Assembly: GCA_026399095.1 (NCBI GenBank) | Contig: JAPLRP010000013.1 | Coordinates: 1 to 48,425, forward strand | Direction of reading: 5' to 3' | Origin: Methylococcales bacterium | GTDB lineage: Bacteria > Pseudomonadota > Gammaproteobacteria > Methylococcales > Methylomonadaceae | DNA: 48,425 bases | In this document: in pieces, positions 44,566 through 48,425 of the stretch | Layout: the number at the start of each line of letters is the position of its first letter | Numbering within the stretch: position 1 is the first letter of the stretch | Notes under the pieces: generated by a model | Told to the model about the DNA's origin: nothing | Database searches by the model: none | What the model saw: only the letters and a program-made list of their open reading frames with translations | Program-made: the position numbers and the translations under genes

Positions 44566-44687
44566 GGATTGGCTTCTTAATCTTATATTAAAATAATGTA
44601 CCTTAATAAGCCGTGATTATCGCTCTCAAAAGAATTTTTGCAACATAAATATATGCTTGCTTTGACTCATGGTTTGTACTTTCTGTT

Positions 44688-44719
44688 ATTACATTTTAAG
44701 TGGTTACCGTAAATGTAAT
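44688..44719. promoter_or_regulatory. ATTACATTT/AAATGTAAT inverted repeat
   Basis: Perfect 9-bp arms with a 14-base spacer, in the gap between the DUF1640 gene and the ribbon-helix-helix-like gene. The same motif occurs as a compact palindrome at 45461. Confidence 0.5.
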
Positions 44720-44779
44720 AGCTTTCGATAGGATAGATAACTGACCAAACCAATCATTACGTTAACTTAAGCTAACCAA

Positions 44780-45277
44780 TCAGGCTTCGAGCGGGGTCTC
44801 AAATTCATTAGTGTCATTAAATTGGGTCATTTGATACTTTGACATTAAGTAGTTTTCAAGCCATCTATTAATATCATTATCTTTATAAACCAATGCATCG
44901 GGAGTTTGCAATAAACGTTGGCGCAGTAAAGGATGCGATAGTACTAACAACTCAATATCAGCCATACCTACAAATTTGTCAGGATGCGCGTTGCCAGTAT
45001 TAACAATCTTAAAAAGCTGTTGTTTTTTTAAACCCAAATTCTCGTTAAATTCTTCCCTAAACTCAATAAACAAAGGTAATAAATCACTGCCTGTGCAGCC
45101 ACTATCCGTTAAGCTTTTCATGCGATCTAAAAGCGTGTTGATAGCAAAACGATAAAGTTCGGATTCCCTTACAAAAAGACGCGTAGCGACAGACTGGATA
45201 CCATTGCGGTCTTTATTATTTAAGCGCATGGAAACAATGTATTTTTTATCGCTCGTCGTAAGTTCTTCAACAGACAT
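44780..45277 (-). CDS. Likely ribbon-helix-helix regulator, unknown target
   Basis: 165 residues. Residues 10-52 (KKYIVSMRLNNKDRNGIQSV, ATRLFVRESELYRFAINTLL) read as a beta strand followed by two helices, the ribbon-helix-helix pattern. The rest is helical and acidic with no known domain I can name. Inverted repeats lie on both sides: AGCTTATAT/ATATAAGCT (45304-45338) right upstream and AAATGTAAT motifs further out. It may regulate itself or the exported protein gene to its right. Confidence 0.55.
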   Translation of the reverse strand: MSVEELTTSDKKYIVSMRLNNKDRNGIQSVATRLFVRESELYRFAINTLLDRMKSLTDSGCTGSDLLPLFIEFREEFNENLGLKKQQLFKIVNTGNAHPDKFVGMADIELLVLSHPLLRQRLLQTPDALVYKDNDINRWLENYLMSKYQMTQFNDTNEFETPLEA

Positions 45278-45460
45278 AATTCTAATTCAGGTTATAAGTG
45301 TTCAGCTTATATAGTTTATGGTTGGTTAAATATAAGCTAACAATGTTACAGCTATATAACAAAGCCTACATTTAATGAAAAATTAATAAAAGCGAGAGGG
45401 TTGTCGGTTTAAATTGGCAGGTTTATGCGATAAAAAATAACAAATATGAAAAAAATAGCC

Positions 45461-45475
45461 AAATGTAATACATTT
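45461..45475. promoter_or_regulatory. AAATGTA-A-TACATTT palindrome
   Basis: Perfect 7-bp arms around one base; shares AAATGTAAT with the site at 44688-44719. The two sites flank the ribbon-helix-helix-like gene. Confidence 0.5.
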
Positions 45476-45482
45476 CTAGATA

Positions 45483-45500
45483 TTGTAACTAGCTTGTAAC
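45483..45500 (+). promoter_or_regulatory. Pho-box-like direct repeat
   Basis: TTGTAAC-TAGC-TTGTAAC: two identical 7-mers with a 4-base spacer (11-base period), the layout of PhoB sites, whose half-site is close to CTGTAAC/CTGTCAT. It is 321 bases before the ATG of the PstS-like gene. Confidence 0.4.
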
Positions 45501-45821
45501 GTAAACGTAGACTTTGCCATGAAATAATTACAAACAGTTGAGGTGCATAAGAAACGGATGTTCATCAGAACCCATGCAAGAAGCAATGCACAGCCATGCT
45601 AAACAGTAAGAAGGTACTTTTAGTATGGGGCAACAAAAGGATTGGCGTTGGTAAATAAGTTAAGGAGTGGAAGTAAATAAGAGGGATGCAAAAAATTCAA
45701 TGCACTGAATGATGGGGCTTTATTCATTACTGTTTAAATGGGTCTGTTACGTTTGAATAGTCGCAAATCAATGGTTGTAAAAGATACAGCTAAAATATTT
45801 TTTAATTAAAGTGAGAGATAA

Positions 45822-47513
45822 ATGAAAAGAAATTTAATTTTAGGTGCGGCTATTACCGCGACCTTATTAGCGGGTAACGCACAAGCAATTAGCGTTGATG
45901 GAAATAGATTCCCTATTTTTGATACAAGTGCTCAAGGTGATACCCGTGTGGTTTATTTGTCAGGTGCTTCTGCTGCGGGTACTTTTCTTGAAAAAGTATT
46001 TACGGGTACCGGTGTTGCGGCTGATCAAATATGTGATGTGACCAAGCCAATCTGGAAATTTAAAGATAATATAGATGGTGCCACTCAAAAAGCTTATTTA
46101 TGCACGCAATCAACAACAGCAAAGGGTTTAACATTGCCGAATGATAAAGCTAACTTATTAATTTTTAAACGTGATGAAGGTGGTTCTGGTTACGGAGTTG
46201 CTCCGATCATTGCTGAAGCGAAAGGCGATAATGCTGGTGCGGCTATTGAGTTTATGAAAGTTAATTCAACAAACTGTTCAGGGGCAACGACTGCAGTTGT
46301 AGGTGCATTATCATCTATTACTTGTAATTATACTTCTGGCGAAGCTGGAAATAATGATAAAGTTATTCCTGATTTTGGTATTTCTGACGTCGATCCAGGC
46401 GCATTTAAAGGACAAAATGCACCATTAAAAACTGATGGCGTCACTTTGTTTAGCGATGTAACTGCATCCGATGTTTCACTGTTGACGGTAGTACCAGGTG
46501 CTGCGGTTGTATTTGGTGTGCCAGCAACCATGCACTTATACAAAGCCTTACAAGGTGCGCAATTGGCAATGGGTACTATTCCAACATCTGGCAGAAACAA
46601 TACCAATACAGCAGATGTAACCTGTGCTATTGGTGATGTTATTAACCAAGTTTGTATGCCTAGTTTGTCAAAACAAGAAATTGCAACCTTGATTAAAGGT
46701 GATTGGGCTAACTGGGATAAGTTGAAAGTTGTTGTTGGTGGTGTAAGTACTGGTTTGGCAGCATGGGCAACTGTAAATCAATCAGCTGATGCGCCAGCAT
46801 CAGCAGTTACGCATATCTGCCGTCGTGAAAATGGTTCTGGTACTCAAGCGCAAGAAAATAATTTCGCGTTAAATTATCCTTGTACAACGGCATCCGGCCA
46901 AACTGCTCCAGCATCAGGAAATGACGGGATTAATGGTAATACAAATAATAAAACTGAATCCAGTGCTGTCGCGTTGATTCATGAAAACTCAACCGCAGGT
47001 CGTGTAACGGCTTGTTTAAAAGACTTGAACTTGGGAGTCGATACGGCCGCTGATGGCTTTACAAATCCTTACTTGTCTGGTGTGCGTTGGGCAATTGGTG
47101 CGCAATCGTTAGAGAAAAAAGACGTTAACTTTGAATTTGTAAAAATCAATAATATTGCCCCTTCTTTGTCTAATGTTGTCAAAGGTTCTTATTTGGATTG
47201 GTTTGAAAATACCTTTCAATATAATACTAATCATGCAAAATTTACGACTGATAACGGTCTGAAATTGACTATAGATGCGATTATTAAAGCGGCATCAGTA
47301 CCTGCAGTTATGGGTGCCCTGAATACTGGTTTTACACATGGATTTGGTGATGGTGCTTATTTGGCTAACCCTAAAGCTAATACACCAGTAGCAACTGGTA
47401 TATATGACTCAAGCTTACCGATTAATCCATACTCACACACACCATCAGCTTCTGTTGCATTGGATAACTGTCGTGCTCCAGTAGCTTATAACAATTCTGC
47501 TGTAGGTTTGTAA
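45822..47513 (+). CDS. Exported PstS-like substrate-binding-fold protein
   Basis: 563 residues. Signal peptide MKRNLILGAAITATLLAGNA, cleaved near AQA. The mature part carries PstS-type blocks: RVVYLSGASAAGTFLEKVF, then FGISDVDPGAF, KQEIATLIKGDWANWDKL (compare IFLGEITNW in PstS), and ICRRENGSGTQAQENN (compare RSDGSGT). It is much longer than periplasmic PstS (about 320-350) and has several Cys pairs, suggesting a secreted or surface protein. The type II operon just upstream offers an export route. Function inferred: phosphate or other anion capture. GAGAGA precedes the ATG. Confidence 0.7.
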   Translation: MKRNLILGAAITATLLAGNAQAISVDGNRFPIFDTSAQGDTRVVYLSGASAAGTFLEKVFTGTGVAADQICDVTKPIWKFKDNIDGATQKAYLCTQSTTAKGLTLPNDKANLLIFKRDEGGSGYGVAPIIAEAKGDNAGAAIEFMKVNSTNCSGATTAVVGALSSITCNYTSGEAGNNDKVIPDFGISDVDPGAFKGQNAPLKTDGVTLFSDVTASDVSLLTVVPGAAVVFGVPATMHLYKALQGAQLAMGTIPTSGRNNTNTADVTCAIGDVINQVCMPSLSKQEIATLIKGDWANWDKLKVVVGGVSTGLAAWATVNQSADAPASAVTHICRRENGSGTQAQENNFALNYPCTTASGQTAPASGNDGINGNTNNKTESSAVALIHENSTAGRVTACLKDLNLGVDTAADGFTNPYLSGVRWAIGAQSLEKKDVNFEFVKINNIAPSLSNVVKGSYLDWFENTFQYNTNHAKFTTDNGLKLTIDAIIKAASVPAVMGALNTGFTHGFGDGAYLANPKANTPVATGIYDSSLPINPYSHTPSASVALDNCRAPVAYNNSAVGL

Positions 47514-47576
47514 GATTTAAGCTAATTAAAGTTCAGGGTAATTTTGAACTAGGGTAAGGCAATATCTCATTAAAAA

Positions 47577-47609
47577 AACCAATCGTCGCAAGGCGGTTGG
47601 TTTTTTTTT
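47577..47609 (+). terminator. Rho-independent terminator
   Basis: AACCAATCG and CGGTTGGTT pair (one G-U) around an 8-base loop, followed by a run of T; 63 bases after the PstS-like stop. Confidence 0.85.
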
Positions 47610-48004
47610 GCGTTCTATTTTTGATGGTTGCCAAGCCTCTATTGTTTTCTTGTTAATCAGGCATTGCAGCTGTTGTGCCTGGGTTAGCGTCTGGGGAGAG
47701 TTGTATCATGAAAATTGTATAAGCTTAAAAGTAAGCCATTCAAATTCATAGCTTTTAAACAAAAATATCTCATATTGCTTTGTGAGCATTCAACCTTAAA
47801 CAGGGTCAATTGAAGAAGAAACACACCCGGTTAAACCATAAGCAGGCTCAGTTAAAAGCGTAAGGTATTTTATAGAGGTGCAACCAAACTAGCTATGAGC
47901 TCCTTATGAGTCACTATTATTGAGAGTGGCGGTAGTGATTTTGTAAGTCAGTAGAGGCTTTAGTGCGCCAATATAAAAGATAATGGTTTGGTGCGGGTTG
48001 ATTA

Positions 48005-48053
48005 TGTAGGAGTGGCTTTAGCTACAATTATCGTGGCTAAAGCTACTCCTACA
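48005..48053. repeat. REP-like palindromic element
   Basis: TGTAGGAGTGGCTTTAGCTA on the left pairs with the complement of GGCTAAAGCTACTCCTACA on the right through about 21 positions with two wobble pairs and a short AATTATC loop. The core GTGGCTTTAG/CTAAAGCC is the same as at 39904. Typical of dispersed REP elements. The rest of 47610-48246 shows no gene. Confidence 0.8.
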
Positions 48054-48246
48054 TTAAGCGACATGGCCAAACTCTTAACCCATCTTCGTCACTTTTTTGC
48101 GAGAAATCGTCTTTTTCGGCCCTTTTGGCAATCAAAAATATATAAAACCCTTTAAAATCAGTGGCCTTCTTTTTAAGATGCCAATGTAGTGCCATCCATT
48201 TTAGATGAAACCTGCCTTGGACTGAGATTCGGTATAGGCTAGGCCT

Positions 48247-48425
48247 ATGTATATTTTAAAAACAAAAACCAAATCCACGCCAGATGGCGGCAGTTCCTTC
48301 ACCTATCGAATCGTCGAGTCCTTTCGTGTTGGTACGCTGGTCAAGCAACGCATCTTACTTAATCTGGGCAAAGACTTTGACATTGAGCAGCCGCATTGGT
48401 CGTTGCTTACCGCCAGAATTGATCA
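48247..48425 (+). CDS. IS1634/IS4-type transposase, 5' part only
   Basis: ATG 48247, open to the window edge (59 codons): MYILKTKTKSTPDGGSSFTY, RIVESFRVGTLVKQRILLNL, then GKDFDIEQPHWSLLTARID. The pattern Y-IVES-R-G--VKQR-L-NLG is the N-terminus of IS1634-family DDE transposases. The catalytic part lies beyond the right end. The element's left inverted repeat must be between 48053 and 48247 but I could not delimit it. Confidence 0.8.
   Translation, partial: MYILKTKTKSTPDGGSSFTYRIVESFRVGTLVKQRILLNLGKDFDIEQPHWSLLTARID

Larger units (their letters stand above)
45278..45821. other. Divergent regulatory region
   Basis: 544 bases between the ribbon-helix-helix-like gene and the PstS-like gene, no ORF. 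It holds the inverted repeat AGCTTATAT/ATATAAGCT (45304-45312, 45330-45338), the palindrome AAATGTAATACATTT (45461-45475) and a TTGTAAC direct repeat (45483-45500). The PstS-like gene therefore has an untranslated leader or promoter region of several hundred bases. Confidence 0.6.

Overview
The window looks like the chromosome of a gammaproteobacterial (type I) methanotroph, order Methylococcales; the genus cannot be fixed from sequence alone. The main evidence is a pair matching the copper-repressible surface proteins CorA/CorB (MopE/SACCP) of Methylomicrobium and Methylococcus at 27584-30465. An MxaD-like periplasmic protein beside a YVTN beta-propeller at 3852-5385 fits PQQ-dependent alcohol oxidation. 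The DNA is AT-rich with a typical gammaproteobacterial housekeeping complement.

Layout. 1-3473 is mobile or accessory: a TnpB nuclease gene running off the left edge with a divergent small regulator, a PIN-domain toxin/antitoxin pair, an RTX protein fragment broken at both ends, and a tRNA-Lys 3' fragment. 3852-5745 holds the MxaD-like/YVTN pair and a small conserved protein. 6045-8917 pairs an SbmA/YddA-type ABC protein whose nucleotide-binding domain has lost its catalytic motifs with a GH5 glucanase lacking a signal peptide. 9198-15857 is a bicarbonate-centred cluster: bestrophin channel, CysD, PEP carboxylase, beta-carbonic anhydrase and a divergent LysR regulator with a 21-bp operator-like palindrome. 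16020-18667 is a graveyard with two tyrosine-recombinase remnants, a 40-residue lipoprotein ORF and a row of terminator hairpins.

18668-27410 is housekeeping: folA-aroG-type DAHP synthase-thiSG-trmB on one strand, then asparaginase, coaBC, a methyltransferase, ribA and an M20 peptidase. 27584-30465 is corA-corB. 31104-33754 holds a HEAT-repeat membrane protein, an ATP-grasp enzyme and a divergent 73-residue hydrophobic peptide. The same TGTGTCATATGACACA palindrome lies in both divergent promoter regions of this stretch, corA/HEAT and ATP-grasp/peptide, and this is the best candidate here for an undescribed co-regulated system.

34161-44219 is a type II secretion operon, gspC to gspM in order, without gspN or gspO. 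It is followed by a DUF1640 coiled-coil protein, a likely ribbon-helix-helix regulator flanked by AAATGTAAT palindromes, and a large exported PstS-like protein that could be a secretion substrate. The right end carries a REP-like palindrome and the start of an IS1634-type transposase.
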